This document shows positions 16,297 through 26,315 of a stretch of 64,000 nucleotides of DNA, piece by piece (position 1 is the first letter of the stretch; each line of letters opens with the position of its first letter). Both the position numbers and the translations under genes were made by a program. Source of the stretch: an uncultured Odoribacter sp. (GTDB lineage: Bacteria; Bacteroidota; Bacteroidia; Bacteroidales; Marinifilaceae); contig CAJUQA010000013.1 of the NCBI GenBank assembly GCA_910588375.1, forward strand, positions 1 to 64,000, read 5' to 3'. The notes beneath the pieces were generated by a model, which ran no database searches, was not told the origin of the DNA, and saw nothing but the letters and a program-made list of their open reading frames with translations.

Positions 16297-19200
16297 AAAT
16301 TCTGTGTTTCTGAATGAGTGATTGCTTGCGTTTCTTTCCGGTTCAGTAAAAAGTATACGACAGGAATGACAAATCCGTTGAGCAGGGTGGAGCTGAGCAA
16401 TCCGCCCAAGATGACCTGTGCCATCGGACTTTGAATCTCATTGCCCGGCAGGTCGCCTCCTATAGCCAATGGAATTAACGCTAAGGCGGATGTCAGGGCC
16501 GTCATCAGAATCGGGTTCAGACGGTCGGAAGAGCCTCGGATAATACTTTCCTTCAAGGACATGCCCCCCGCACGCAGATAGTTGTAATGCGAAACCAGCA
16601 GTATTCCGTTGCGGGTGGCGATGCCGAACAGGGAGATAAAGCCGATGATGGCGGGGATGCTTATCACGCCCGAGGTGAGTCGGATGCTGATGATTCCGCC
16701 GATGATGGCCAGGGGCAGATTCAGCATGATGATGCTGGCCAGGGGCAGGCTTCTGAATTCGTGGTATAGAATCAGGAAGATGATAAGTATGGAAATCAAC
16801 GATGTCAGGAACAGAATCCGGGAGGCTGCCTGCTCGCTTTCAAACTGCCCGCCGTATTCGATATGATACCCTTCGGGAAGGTTGATTTTTGCTTCGATTT
16901 CCTTTTGAATATCATTGACAACGCCTTTCAGGTCTCTGCCCGCCACGTTGGCGGAAACGACGATTTTGCGCTGTACATTTTCCCGGCTGATGGTATTCGG
17001 CCCTGCCAAGGGCAGAATTTCAGCGACGTAATGAAGCGGGATTTTCCGGTTGCCGGCATCGATAATCAGTTCGCCGATGTCTTCCATGCGCTCCCTTTTT
17101 CGGTCGTCGGCTTTAATCGTGAGGTCAAAGACTTTTCCTCCTTCATTGACTTGTGAAATGACTTTGCCTGCCAACGCGACATTGATGAATTCGGAAAATT
17201 CGGGCAAGGTAATCCCGTATTTGGCCAGCATATCCCGCTTGGGCTTGATTTGCAATTGGGGACGTTCAATCTGTTGTTCCACATTCAGGTCGGCAATGCC
17301 TTCGATACCCCCGATGGCGGATTTGATTTGCGTCCCGAGCTGGAACAGTTTGTTGAGGTCGTTGCCGAACAGTTTTATGGCGATGTTGGCTTTGGTGCCC
17401 GACAGCATGGCGTCGATACGGTGGGAGATGGGTTGGCCGATTTCAACGTTCACGCCTTTCAATTCTCCCAATTGTTTGCGTACATTTTCTAAAAATTCGT
17501 CCCGGGAACGTCGGTCAAGCTCAAACGGCGCTTCAATTTCCGATACATTGACACCTAAGGCGTGTTCATCCAATTCGGCGCGTCCCGTTTTGCGGGCAAC
17601 CGTTTGTATTTCGGGTATGCTCATCAGGATTTCTTCGCTCATTCTGCCCATTTTATCCGATTCTTCCAGCGAAATACCGGGCATGGTGCTGATGTTTATG
17701 GTCAGTGAGCCTTCATTGAACGGGGGCAAGAAACTGCGTCCCAAGCCGGTCATGATAATCAGGGTTACGATTAACAGGGAAACTGAGGTGCCGATAACGA
17801 CTTTTTTATGGTTCAAGGCCCAGTGGAGGGCGTTGGCGTACCATTTTTTCAAGGAGCGGGACACAACAGGTTCTTTTTCACTTTTTTTCAATGCCTTTTC
17901 TGTCGTCAGCATATAGCTGCACAACACCGGGGTGAGGGTTAGCGCTACGACGGTTGACGCAAAGAGGGCGACAATGAAGGCGATGCCCAAGGGTATCAGC
18001 ATGCGCCCTTCCATGCCCGAAAGGAAAAAGAGGGGCAGGAAGCAGGCCACGATAATCAGTGTGGAATTCAGTATAGGCATGCGGACTTCTTTCGAGGCCT
18101 CAAATACGACCTGTCGGGTAGAAAGACGTTCTGTTGCCGGTCGGAGATGGTTTTCCCTCAGACGTTTGTAAACATTTTCCACATCGACGATGGCATCATC
18201 TACCAAAGAACCGATGGCAATGGCCAACCCTCCGAGACTCATGGTGTTGATAGTCAATCCCAAAGCGTGCATCACCAGGATGGCAACTAACAAGGAAAGA
18301 GGCAGGGCCACCAGAGAAATGAGAGTGGTGCGGAAGTTCATCAAGAAGAAGAACAATACCACAATGACGAACAGGGCTCCTTCCAGCAGGGCTTCCTGTA
18401 TGTTATGGATGGAGCTGTTGATAAAGCGGGACTGACGGAAAATGTCGGTGGAAATCCGTACATCTGCCGGCAGGGTCTTTTGCAATTCCCGGATGGAGGC
18501 GTCCAGTTTGTCGGTTAATTCGAGTGTATTGGTGGCAGGCTGTTTGGTGACGGTAACCAATACGGCCGGATTGGCTCTTTCGGAAGCCAAACCTAATTTC
18601 GGGGCTTTGTTGCCGATGCGGATGTCTGCAATGTCGGAGAGCATGACCGGAATGTCGTTGACGGTTTTCACCACGGCTTTCCCCAGTTCTTCCGTTCGGG
18701 TGGTGGCCATTACGCCCTGTACGATGTATTCGTTACCATATTCGTAGAGTATGCCTCCGGTGGAATTGAGGTTCATATTTTCTACTGCCGGAAGGATTTC
18801 ATCCAATGTGATGTTGTAGTATTTCATCCGGGCAGGGTCGAGGAGTATCTGATACTCTTTTATTTCTCCGCCAATAACGGCAACCTGTGCGACTCCCCCT
18901 GTGGAAAGCAGGCGGGGACGGATGGTCCAGTCCGCCATGGTGCGTAAATCCTGTAAGGAGGTCGAATCGGCTGTGAGTCCGATAATCATCATTTCGCCGA
19001 GGATGGATGACTGCGGTCCCAAGGTGGGCTGACCCACTGTGGAGGGCAGGGCATCCCCTAATGTGGCTAATTTTTCGGACACGATTTGCCGGGCGGTATA
19101 AATGTTCGTGCCCCATTCGAATTCTACCCAGACGACGGAAAATCCGGTCGTAGAGGAGGAACGCACGCGGCGTACATCCGTGGCGCCGTTGACTGCCGTT

Positions 19201-19409
19201 TCGACAGGGAAGGTGACTAAACGTTCCACTTCTTCCGGCGCCATGCCCTGGGCTTCCGTCATGACGACGACTGTCGGGGCATTCAGGTCGGGGAATACGT
19301 CCACTTCCATCGTGGAAGCGGTGTAAGAACCCCAAATAAGCAACATCACTGCCGAGATCATGACGAGTAGCCGGTTGCGTAATGAATATTGTATGATGTT
19401 ATTCAGCAT
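16293..19409 (-). CDS. CzcA/CusA-type heavy-metal efflux RND transporter
   Basis: 1038 aa, the usual length of heavy-metal RND pumps (HME family). Twelve membrane helices in two halves; helix 4 carries the proton-relay acidic residues in 'GSLVDDAIVDVEN' (Asp404, Asp405, Asp409, Glu411). The porter domain has 'GRAELDEHALGVN', more like CzcA-type divalent cation pumps than copper/silver CusA, whose methionine relay I do not see; the metal (Zn, Co, Ni, Cd or Cu) cannot be fixed by eye. Works with the adaptor (19495-20679) and TolC-like channel (15115-16296). A hairpin lies in the 85-bp gap before it. Confidence 0.92.
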   Translation of the reverse strand: MLNNIIQYSLRNRLLVMISAVMLLIWGSYTASTMEVDVFPDLNAPTVVVMTEAQGMAPEEVERLVTFPVETAVNGATDVRRVRSSSTTGFSVVWVEFEWGTNIYTARQIVSEKLATLGDALPSTVGQPTLGPQSSILGEMMIIGLTADSTSLQDLRTMADWTIRPRLLSTGGVAQVAVIGGEIKEYQILLDPARMKYYNITLDEILPAVENMNLNSTGGILYEYGNEYIVQGVMATTRTEELGKAVVKTVNDIPVMLSDIADIRIGNKAPKLGLASERANPAVLVTVTKQPATNTLELTDKLDASIRELQKTLPADVRISTDIFRQSRFINSSIHNIQEALLEGALFVIVVLFFFLMNFRTTLISLVALPLSLLVAILVMHALGLTINTMSLGGLAIAIGSLVDDAIVDVENVYKRLRENHLRPATERLSTRQVVFEASKEVRMPILNSTLIIVACFLPLFFLSGMEGRMLIPLGIAFIVALFASTVVALTLTPVLCSYMLTTEKALKKSEKEPVVSRSLKKWYANALHWALNHKKVVIGTSVSLLIVTLIIMTGLGRSFLPPFNEGSLTINISTMPGISLEESDKMGRMSEEILMSIPEIQTVARKTGRAELDEHALGVNVSEIEAPFELDRRSRDEFLENVRKQLGELKGVNVEIGQPISHRIDAMLSGTKANIAIKLFGNDLNKLFQLGTQIKSAIGGIEGIADLNVEQQIERPQLQIKPKRDMLAKYGITLPEFSEFINVALAGKVISQVNEGGKVFDLTIKADDRKRERMEDIGELIIDAGNRKIPLHYVAEILPLAGPNTISRENVQRKIVVSANVAGRDLKGVVNDIQKEIEAKINLPEGYHIEYGGQFESEQAASRILFLTSLISILIIFLILYHEFRSLPLASIIMLNLPLAIIGGIISIRLTSGVISIPAIIGFISLFGIATRNGILLVSHYNYLRAGGMSLKESIIRGSSDRLNPILMTALTSALALIPLAIGGDLPGNEIQSPMAQVILGGLLSSTLLNGFVIPVVYFLLNRKETQAITHSETQNL

Positions 19410-19433
19410 ATCTAAGGAATTTATTATAAAATC

Positions 19434-19474
19434 TTTAGTCGCAAGCGTTTTTTTTACCGGATTTTGCGGCTAAA
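19434..19474 (-). other. Intergenic hairpin between adaptor and RND pump genes
   Basis: TTTAGTCGCAA (19434-19444) pairs with TTGCGGCTAAA (19464-19474) with one G-T wobble, around a 19-nt loop. Placed inside an operon, it may tune RNA processing or partial termination between the two genes. Confidence 0.45.
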
Positions 19475-19494
19475 AACGTAATGTATTCGATTGA

Positions 19495-20679
19495 TTAATG
19501 TTCGTGGCTGTGTCCGTGGGGGATAGCTCCGGAGGCGGAAGCCATTTTCACCTGGTAGGCTCCCCGGGTCACAACGCGGTCGCCGGCATGAATCCCTTGG
19601 AGGATTTGTACTTCCTTGCCGTTGTTGCCGCCGACACTCACTTCCTGTTTGCGGTATCCCTCTTCATCCAATTGTATGTACACGTAGAATATACCCATTT
19701 CATTGGTCAGGGCGCTGACGGGCAAGGTCAGGGCGTTTTCCTGATCTCCGGATAGCAGGAAAATTTCCACAAAGGCTCCCGGCATCGCTTCTCCTTTGTT
19801 GTCGAATTCGAAAGAAACGGGAATGTAGAATGAATTATCGGTGGCTGTTTTCCCGAAGGAGAGAACGCGGCCGTTCAATTCGGAAAGAACATATACTTTA
19901 TTGTCGTATGGTGTTTTGAAATTGGCGCTCCGGATGTTTTGCAGCGTGTGGTAATATTTTTCGGACACTTCGGCACGCAATACCAGACGTTTGTTTTGTG
20001 AAACAGTGGCCAGCGGCTGGCCTACCGTGACATATTCCCCTTCTTTTACAAGAATGTTTTTCACAAATCCCTGTAAGGGAGAGGGGACGCCTACTCCGTT
20101 GGCTGTCCGGTTACCGGCGACGGCGTCAAAGGCGATTTTGGCGTTTTCGTAGTCCAGTTTGACGGTTTCGTATTCTTTTTGGGAAATAATCTTGTCTTTC
20201 ACCAGGGATGCCGCGCGTTCGTATTCCGCTTTGGCGCGTTCATAGCCGGCTTTTACCTTGGAATAATGGTCGCCTTCGGCAATGTTTCTGGACATGATGG
20301 TGAAGGCTGTTTCTCCTTTTTTGACGGCGGTGCCTTCCGTGAGGCGTTTGTTACTGAAAGACACGATGCCGTTGCTTGTTGCTACAATAACGGATTCATC
20401 TCCGGGAGCCGGTAATATCTGTCCCGTTGTCTTGATGACTTGTTGGAAGGTTTTCGGTTGTATTTCTTCTACCTTGAAGTCAGTTTTTTCAGCCTGGGCT
20501 TTTGTAAAAATGATTTCATCTGCATGCGGGGAAGAGGGCGTTGTGTGTTCATTCTCTGAATGGGAGTGGGATTCTGCTTTGTGTGTATGTCCCTCTTGGT
20601 GTTCATGCTCATGTTCGTGTTTACATCCCCATACACCCAATGTAAGAATAAGAATCGGTAATAGTATAAATGTTCTCAT
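19495..20679 (-). CDS. CzcB/CusB-type periplasmic adaptor (membrane fusion) lipoprotein
   Basis: 394 aa. SPII signal with Cys19 (G-V-W-G-C) and directly after it a histidine/glutamate-rich stretch of alternating H-E pairs (residues about 20-50), plus an H-G-H-S-H-E-H tail at the extreme C-terminus: two likely metal-binding ends. Between them lie barrel-sandwich and beta-barrel domains split by a helical hairpin (about 145-200), as in HlyD/RND adaptors. It would hand metal to the CzcA/CusA-type pump encoded next. The His-rich ends argue for Zn, Ni, Co or Cu. Confidence 0.9.
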   Translation of the reverse strand: MRTFILLPILILTLGVWGCKHEHEHEHQEGHTHKAESHSHSENEHTTPSSPHADEIIFTKAQAEKTDFKVEEIQPKTFQQVIKTTGQILPAPGDESVIVATSNGIVSFSNKRLTEGTAVKKGETAFTIMSRNIAEGDHYSKVKAGYERAKAEYERAASLVKDKIISQKEYETVKLDYENAKIAFDAVAGNRTANGVGVPSPLQGFVKNILVKEGEYVTVGQPLATVSQNKRLVLRAEVSEKYYHTLQNIRSANFKTPYDNKVYVLSELNGRVLSFGKTATDNSFYIPVSFEFDNKGEAMPGAFVEIFLLSGDQENALTLPVSALTNEMGIFYVYIQLDEEGYRKQEVSVGGNNGKEVQILQGIHAGDRVVTRGAYQVKMASASGAIPHGHSHEH

Positions 20680-20710
20680 GTTTTACCCTGTTAATTTTTA
20701 TCATGTTTTT

Positions 20711-20757
20711 TCCGGCAATAACGCGTAATTCTCCGCTTGCAGCGGGGAGGTGCCGGA
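20711..20757 (-). other. Long intergenic hairpin upstream of the adaptor gene
   Basis: TCCGGCA (20711-20717) pairs with TGCCGGA (20751-20757) and encloses a second GC-rich stem (20731-20736 with 20742-20749, bulged). On the minus strand an A-rich stretch follows, not a T-tract, so it is not a normal terminator; mRNA processing or attenuation is possible. Confidence 0.45.
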
Positions 20758-20781
20758 TTGCTTATAAAAAATGAATGTAAA

Positions 20782-21192
20782 TCAGCCTAAACGGGGAGGC
20801 CCGCGGGTAAATTTATGAGAAGAAAATAAGAGTTGATGAACCGAGTCGTCGTCTGTATTCAGTGTAAAGTCGAGCGCGAATTCCGGATATGACAGGACCA
20901 GACTGTCGGCGGTTATACCGCAGGAAATGGCAAACGGGATAGGAGTATTTTCACTTTGTGCCAAATACCGGGACAAGGTTTTGACATTGTCTGCCTGAAA
21001 TAAGTATTGGATATGACATCCTTTTTCGGGGATTTCCGGGTGTGGATGATGGTGTGGTTGTTCAGCCGAGAAATTATGGATTTCATTAAAGCAGATGAAC
21101 GCATCATGATGATGATGGGGAAAGACGGAAAATGCCAGCAAGATGAAGCTTGCAAAGTAGAGTGGCAATATGACCGTCAGTTTTTTTCTCAT
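20782..21192 (-). CDS. Histidine-rich membrane/exported protein of the metal-efflux operon
   Basis: 136 aa from ATG 21192 (an upstream in-frame ATG at 21216 would overlap mgsA). One N-terminal membrane helix or uncleaved signal (about 4-24) leads straight into F-P-H-H-H-H-D, followed by C-F-N-E-I-H and H-H-H-P-H-P-E and two further cysteines: a metal-binding pattern on the periplasmic side. I recall similar small His-rich proteins (DUF6769 type) beside Cus/Czc operons in Bacteroides, but cannot confirm the family. Starts 1 nt after the mgsA stop and precedes the adaptor gene by about 100 bp. Likely a metal sensor, scavenger or chaperone (inference). Confidence 0.62.
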   Translation of the reverse strand: MRKKLTVILPLYFASFILLAFSVFPHHHHDAFICFNEIHNFSAEQPHHHPHPEIPEKGCHIQYLFQADNVKTLSRYLAQSENTPIPFAISCGITADSLVLSYPEFALDFTLNTDDDSVHQLLFSSHKFTRGPPRLG

Positions 21193-21193
21193 C

Positions 21194-21574
21194 TTAACAT
21201 TTGTGTAAATCAACAAATCCGCGTACCATCATTTCCGCTGATGCCGGATTGGTCGCGATGGGCACATTGTGTACGTCGCATACACGCATCAACATCTGTA
21301 CATCCGGTTCGTGGGGATGTTTCCCTAACGGGTCGCGGAAAAAGATCACCATTTGTATTTGGTGTTCGGCTACCTGGGCTGCAATCTGGGCATCTCCGCC
21401 CAGAGGTCCGGATAATAGCCGTTCGACTTCCAGACCTGCTTCTTGCGCATGTTTGCCGGTGGTGCCGGTGGCTACAATATCAACTCCTACGGATTTGAAG
21501 AAATCCATGTGACGATTCAGAAAAGCGACCATTTCTGCCTTCTTTCCGTCGTGTGCGATAACTGCTAACTTCAT
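21194..21574 (-). CDS. mgsA: Methylglyoxal synthase
   Basis: 126 aa, cytoplasmic. Converts dihydroxyacetone phosphate to methylglyoxal and phosphate, a bypass that frees phosphate when sugar phosphates build up. The family blocks are intact: N-terminal 'LAVIAHDGKK', 'ATGTTGKHAQE' (phosphate binding), 'LSGPLGGDAQIAA' with the catalytic Asp, and 'FFRDPLGKHPHEPDVQML'. It is slightly shorter than the E. coli enzyme (152 aa), as in other Bacteroidota. The stop codon is 1 nt from the start of the His-rich gene, so the two are probably co-transcribed, an unusual lead gene for a metal-efflux operon. Confidence 0.95.
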   Translation of the reverse strand: MKLAVIAHDGKKAEMVAFLNRHMDFFKSVGVDIVATGTTGKHAQEAGLEVERLLSGPLGGDAQIAAQVAEHQIQMVIFFRDPLGKHPHEPDVQMLMRVCDVHNVPIATNPASAEMMVRGFVDLHKC

Positions 21575-21645
21575 AATAGTCTGTTTTCAATTTTCTAAAT
21601 CAAGTTACGAAGTTAGGCTTTTATTCGGAATATTCAAAATAAAAG

Positions 21646-21680
21646 AATCCCCGGAAGCAAGACAAAACCTTCCGGGGATT
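21646..21680 (-). terminator. Terminator of rimP-nusA-infB
   Basis: A 12-bp perfect stem (AATCCCCGGAAG / CTTCCGGGGATT) just past infB, followed on the minus strand by CTTTTATTTTG. Confidence 0.8.
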
Positions 21681-21706
21681 TGTGTATTAAAAGACCGTTT
21701 CTGATG

Positions 21707-24430
21707 TTATAAGGTCTTTTTCACTTCTACTTCTTCGTAGCCTTCCACCATGTCACCGATGCGGATGTCGTTGTAATTTTCAATGTTCAGACCGCATTCG
21801 AAGCCTTTGGTAACCTCTTTCACATCGTCTTTGAAGCGTTTGAGGGAGCCTAAGGCGCCGGTATAGACCACAATACCCTCCCGAATGATGCGTACTTTGG
21901 CGGAACGTGTGATTTTTCCGTCCCGGACAACGCATCCGGCAATGGTACCGACTTTGGAAATCTTAAAGGTTTCGAGTACTTCGACAGTACCGATGACTTC
22001 TTCTTTGATTTCGGGTGATAACATACCTTCCATCGCGGCTTTGATTTCTTCGATGGCCGTATAGATGATGGAATATAGGCGGATGTCTATCTGTTCTTTT
22101 TCGGCTAATTTACGGGCACTCATGGAAGGACGTACCTGGAAACCTACGATGATGGCATTGGAAGCCGCAGCCAGCATGACATCGCCTTCCGAAATCTGTC
22201 CGACGGCTTTGTGAATCACGTTTACCTGTATTTCGTCGGTAGAGAGTTTCAGCAGGGAGTCGGCAAGTGCTTCGATAGAACCGTCCACGTCACCTTTGAC
22301 AATGATGTTAAGTTCCTGGAAGGAACCGATGGCGATGCGGCGACCGATTTCATCCAGCGTGATGTGTTTTTGGGTACGTAATCCCTGTTCGCGCTGTAAC
22401 TGTTCGCGTTTGTTTGCCAATAGGCGTGCTTCTTTTTCATTGCCGAGTACATTGAATTTGTCTCCAGCTTGTGGAGCACCGTTCAATCCCAATATTAATG
22501 CGGGTTCGGAAGGACCGGCTTTTTCCAGTTTGCCACCCCGTTCGTTGAACATGGCTTTTACGTGACCGAAATATTGTCCGGCCAGCACGACATCTCCGAT
22601 TTTTAATGTTCCTGCCTGAACCAGCACTGTTGCCACATATCCCCGGCCTTTGTCCAGAGAAGATTCGATGATGGAACCTGTCGCTTTTTTGTGCGGGTTG
22701 GCTTTCAGGTCGAGCAATTCGGCTTCGAGCAATACTTTTTCCAGCAATTCTTCGATGTTGAGACCTTTTTTGGCGGATATTTCCTGGCATTGGTATTTAC
22801 CGCCCCATTCTTCTACCAGGTAGTTCATGTTGGCCAGTTCTTCCCGGATTTTGTCGGGATTGGCTCCGGGTTTGTCCACTTTGTTGATGGCGAAGACCAT
22901 TGGTACTCCCGCAGCACTGGCATGGTTGATGGCCTCAATGGTCTGGGGCATGACACTGTCGTCCGCCGCAATGATAATGATGGCGATGTCGGTTACCTGG
23001 GCACCGCGGGCACGCATGGCGGTAAAAGCCTCGTGACCCGGAGTATCTAAGAAGGTAACGGCCCGGCCGTCGGCTAATTTTACGTTGTATGCACCGATGT
23101 GCTGGGTGATACCTCCGGCTTCCCCGGCAATGACGTTGGTCTTCCGGATGTAGTCCAGCAAGGACGTTTTACCGTGGTCGACGTGTCCCATTACCGTGAC
23201 GATGGGAGGACGGGGAAGCATGTTTTCTTCCGTGTCTTCTTCGTCTTCTTCAATGGCTTCCTGAATATCGACACTTACAAATTCTACGGAAAATCCGAAT
23301 TCGTCCGCTACCAGATTGATGGTTTCGGCATCCAGACGCTGGTTGATGGATACAAACAATCCCAGAGACATACAGGCCGAGATGACTTCTGTAACGGAAA
23401 TGCCCATCATGGTGGCCAATTCCGCAACGGTCACAAATTCGGTCAGTTTCAGTATGCTCTTTTCTTTTTCTTCCTGTTCCAGTTCCGCCTGCATTTTTTG
23501 TTGGGCGGCATCACGCTTGTCACGGCGGTGTTTGGAAGTGGTTGATTTGCCTTTGCTTCCCAAACGGGCAAAGGTGTCTTTGATCTGACGGTCTACGTCT
23601 TCGTCCGTGATTTCGGTTTTTTCCTGTTTTTTCTTTTTCAGCTTTTTCAGCTTCTTTTTATTTTCTTCATTCCGGTTACCGAAACGGTCGGATTCCTGTA
23701 CGTTTACAGGCTCATCGCGATGAATTCTCTTTCTTTTTTTCCGGGTTTCGGAATCTTCTTCCGATAAGAATTCGTCATTTTTTTCTGTGTTTTCGGATGT
23801 TTTTCCCGGGGAGACTGCCTTTTTCATATCCTTGCGGTCCCGTTCTTTTTCCAGTTTGCTTTTCTTGGGAGGACGGGTGCGCTGGTTGATGGAATCCAAG
23901 TCGATGGTTCCGACCACTTTTACGTCTTTAACCGCCGGTTGTTGTATTTTAAACGGTTCTTCCTCCACGGGGACAGAGGTATTCTGTGGCGTGGCTGCTT
24001 CCTGAACGGAGCCGGATTGTGATGTTTCCGCTTTATCCGTAGTGGTGGTCGTTTCTTTTACTTCTTCTTGGACGGGCTTTTGAACCGGATTCAGGTCGAT
24101 GTGATCCACGACTTTGATTTTATTTTCCAGTTTCACTTCATCTTTGATGGAAATAAATTGCTCTTCTTCGTTTATTTCCTTGATATTGCCCTTGTTGTCA
24201 ATGGTGACGGTTTCTTTCTTCTTGCGGGTGTTTTTCAGGTCCACCATGGAAGAGGCCTTTTTCACCTCGCTGTCCGATGAAAATTCTTTGGCCACGAGGG
24301 CATAATCTTCATCAGAAAGTTTTGCATTTGGATCAGAGGATATTTGTATCCCTTTAGCATGCAAAAATTCTACGATTGTGGAAAGTCCCACATTAAATTC
24401 TCGGGCTACTTTATTTAATCTTACTGCCAT
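21707..24430 (-). CDS. infB: Translation initiation factor IF-2
   Basis: 907 aa. GTPase that places initiator tRNA on the ribosome. An IF2_N domain (about 1-50) is followed by a long charged, low-complexity region (about 55-325: Lys/Glu runs, K-K-R-K-R-I-H, a [10 protein letters not shown] block), a second N-terminal domain (about 328-385), then the G domain with GHVDHGKT (415-422), DTPGHE (462-467) and NKVD (516-519), and beta-barrel domains to the C-terminus. The long variable N-terminus is normal for Bacteroidota. Third gene of rimP-nusA-infB, 43 bp after nusA, ended by a strong hairpin. Confidence 0.97.
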   Translation of the reverse strand: MAVRLNKVAREFNVGLSTIVEFLHAKGIQISSDPNAKLSDEDYALVAKEFSSDSEVKKASSMVDLKNTRKKKETVTIDNKGNIKEINEEEQFISIKDEVKLENKIKVVDHIDLNPVQKPVQEEVKETTTTTDKAETSQSGSVQEAATPQNTSVPVEEEPFKIQQPAVKDVKVVGTIDLDSINQRTRPPKKSKLEKERDRKDMKKAVSPGKTSENTEKNDEFLSEEDSETRKKRKRIHRDEPVNVQESDRFGNRNEENKKKLKKLKKKKQEKTEITDEDVDRQIKDTFARLGSKGKSTTSKHRRDKRDAAQQKMQAELEQEEKEKSILKLTEFVTVAELATMMGISVTEVISACMSLGLFVSINQRLDAETINLVADEFGFSVEFVSVDIQEAIEEDEEDTEENMLPRPPIVTVMGHVDHGKTSLLDYIRKTNVIAGEAGGITQHIGAYNVKLADGRAVTFLDTPGHEAFTAMRARGAQVTDIAIIIIAADDSVMPQTIEAINHASAAGVPMVFAINKVDKPGANPDKIREELANMNYLVEEWGGKYQCQEISAKKGLNIEELLEKVLLEAELLDLKANPHKKATGSIIESSLDKGRGYVATVLVQAGTLKIGDVVLAGQYFGHVKAMFNERGGKLEKAGPSEPALILGLNGAPQAGDKFNVLGNEKEARLLANKREQLQREQGLRTQKHITLDEIGRRIAIGSFQELNIIVKGDVDGSIEALADSLLKLSTDEIQVNVIHKAVGQISEGDVMLAAASNAIIVGFQVRPSMSARKLAEKEQIDIRLYSIIYTAIEEIKAAMEGMLSPEIKEEVIGTVEVLETFKISKVGTIAGCVVRDGKITRSAKVRIIREGIVVYTGALGSLKRFKDDVKEVTKGFECGLNIENYNDIRIGDMVEGYEEVEVKKTL

Positions 24431-24473
24431 ATTGAGATTTTAAAATTTTCAAGCGTTAAGTTTTAAAAGCGGA

Positions 24474-25715
24474 CTATTCGAATTCAGCTTTTAATATACT
24501 CAGAACTTCGCGGATGGTTTCAACTTCGAGGTCTGTGCGTTTTTCCAGTTCGGATTCGTCCAGTTCCAGTACATTTTTCGCCGTGTCGCAACCAACGCGT
24601 TTCAGTTCATCGATAATCCAGGGTTCGATTTCGTCTTTGAATTCATCCAGATTTACGTCCTCTTCTTCCTGTGCTTCACTGAATTCACGATAAACGTCGA
24701 TGTCGTAGCCCGTCAGCTGACTGGCTAATTTGATGTTCAATCCGCCTTTACCGATGGCCAGCGATACTTCTTCCGGATTCAGGTAGACGTTGGCTTTTTT
24801 ATTGGCTTCGTCGATTTCAATGTTTTTGATTTTGGCCGGATTCAGCGCCCGCGTGATGTACAGCTGTAAGTTGTTCGTGTAGTTGATGACATCGATGTTT
24901 TCATTCCGCAGTTCCCTGACAATACCGTGGATACGCGAACCTTTCATTCCGACACAGGCACCCACCGGGTCGATACGGTCGTCATAGGATTCGACAGCCA
25001 CTTTGGCTCTTTCACCTGGAGCACGTACCACGTGCTTGATAGTAATCAGTCCGTCGAAAATTTCCGGAACCTCGTTTTCAAAGAGTCTTTCCAGGAATAT
25101 GGGAGACGTACGGGAAAGAATGATGTAGGGACTGGAATTTTTCATTTCCACCCGGATAACCACAGCTTTTATGGTATCTCCTTTTTTGAAGAAATCGGAG
25201 GGAATCTGTTCCTGTTTGGGCAGAATCAACTCGTTGCCTTCATCATCCAGAATCAGCATTTCTTTTTTCCAGATTTGATAAACCTCACCTAAGATAATCT
25301 GACCAATACGGTCTTTGTATTTGTTGTAGATGTTGTCTTTTTCCAATTCCAGAATCCGGGAAGAGAGATTCTGGCGTAAAGCTAAAACGGAACGGCGGCC
25401 GAAATCCTTGAATTTCACTTCATCCGCCACTTCTTCTCCCACTTCATAATCGCTGTCGATTTTCTGGGCTTCGGTCAGCGTGATCTGGGTGTTGGAATCT
25501 TCCAGTTTGTCGTCTTCTACGACGGTCCGGTTTCTCCAGATTTCAAGGTCTCCTTTGTCGATGTTGATGATGATGTCGAAATTTTCATCCGTACCGTATC
25601 TTTTCAGAAGCATATTTCTGAAAACATCTTCCAATACGCTCATTAACGTCGCTCTGTCAATATTTTTGAATTCTTTAAATTCAGCAAATGATTCTACTAA
25701 GTTAATATTTTCCAT
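24474..25715 (-). CDS. nusA: Transcription termination/antitermination factor NusA
   Basis: 413 aa. Binds RNA polymerase and nascent RNA to modulate pausing, termination and antitermination. N-terminal polymerase-binding domain (about 1-125), S1 domain (about 130-200), then KH1 and KH2 with 'VGACVGMKGSRIHGIVREL' and 'IGKGGLNIKLASQLTGYDI'. The protein ends soon after an acidic helical segment, so it lacks the two long C-terminal acidic repeats of E. coli NusA, as is usual in this phylum. Lies 44 bp after rimP and 43 bp before infB, the classic order. Confidence 0.97.
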   Translation of the reverse strand: MENINLVESFAEFKEFKNIDRATLMSVLEDVFRNMLLKRYGTDENFDIIINIDKGDLEIWRNRTVVEDDKLEDSNTQITLTEAQKIDSDYEVGEEVADEVKFKDFGRRSVLALRQNLSSRILELEKDNIYNKYKDRIGQIILGEVYQIWKKEMLILDDEGNELILPKQEQIPSDFFKKGDTIKAVVIRVEMKNSSPYIILSRTSPIFLERLFENEVPEIFDGLITIKHVVRAPGERAKVAVESYDDRIDPVGACVGMKGSRIHGIVRELRNENIDVINYTNNLQLYITRALNPAKIKNIEIDEANKKANVYLNPEEVSLAIGKGGLNIKLASQLTGYDIDVYREFSEAQEEEDVNLDEFKDEIEPWIIDELKRVGCDTAKNVLELDESELEKRTDLEVETIREVLSILKAEFE

Positions 25716-25759
25716 TTTAACTTTTCAGTGATTATTGTTATTGATTTATTATTTCATTT

Positions 25760-26224
25760 TCAGAATGTCACAATGTCTTTTATCTGTTTGATGTCGGACA
25801 GATAAATCGTTTTTTCGGTTTTAACCACCTCTTTTTTCTTTTTCCCTTCGATGGCTTTTTTCTCCTCGCATTCGATGAGGATATGGTCGCCGTTGAATGC
25901 TTTCAATGTTCCGCTCAGCGTTCCGGTTTCTTTCAGGCGGATTTCGACGGCATTGCCGATATTTTTTTTGTATTGTCCCTCCACGAGAAAGGGGTAACCG
26001 ATACCGGCGCTGGCAACGGTTAACTCGAAGTCTTCCGTGTCACGGTCCAGTTTCTCTTCCAATTGCCGGCTGATTTCCATGCAGGTTGTGATGTTTACGC
26101 CTGCGGGGGAGTCAATCAAAACCTCTATTTTGTTGTCTCCGGAAACCGTTACCTTCACGAGAAACAGGTCGCTGCTTCCCAGGAGAGAGGCGGCAATAGC
26201 TTTGATTTCTTCTGCTGTTTTCAT
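25760..26224 (-). CDS. rimP: Ribosome maturation factor RimP
   Basis: 154 aa, needed for maturation of the 30S subunit. The N-terminal alpha-beta domain has 'VDSPAGVNITTCMEISRQLEEKLD' type features in split form: I-D-S-P-x-G-V, then E-x-S-R-x-L-E, then L-x-V-A-S-A-G-I-G-x-P-F. A C-terminal SH3-like domain (about 85-154) has a Lys-rich insert. Heads the rimP-nusA-infB operon with a consensus promoter about 90 bp upstream and two hairpins in its leader, suggesting leader-level control. Confidence 0.93.
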   Translation of the reverse strand: MKTAEEIKAIAASLLGSSDLFLVKVTVSGDNKIEVLIDSPAGVNITTCMEISRQLEEKLDRDTEDFELTVASAGIGYPFLVEGQYKKNIGNAVEIRLKETGTLSGTLKAFNGDHILIECEEKKAIEGKKKKEVVKTEKTIYLSDIKQIKDIVTF

Positions 26225-26254
26225 TTTGTTATACTATTACACCGGACTTGTTTG

Positions 26255-26290
26255 CCTTCAGGCAATAGAAAAGGGGACTTGCGGTCCCCT
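26255..26290 (-). promoter_or_regulatory. Structured leader of the rimP operon
   Basis: On the minus strand AGGGGAC-CGCAA-GTCCCCT (26290-26272) is followed at once by TTTCTATTGCC and then a 5-bp hairpin with a TGAA loop, TTGCC-TGAA-GGCAA (about 26266-26253). The first looks like a weak terminator or attenuator; both lie in the 5' untranslated region. Confidence 0.55.
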
Positions 26291-26315
26291 CTTCGATTTA
26301 AATCCTGATTCGATG

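Noticed and set aside
17050..17916. 288-codon plus-strand frame inside the RND pump gene
   Set aside because: Ser/Arg-rich, no domain; antisense to conserved pump sequence.
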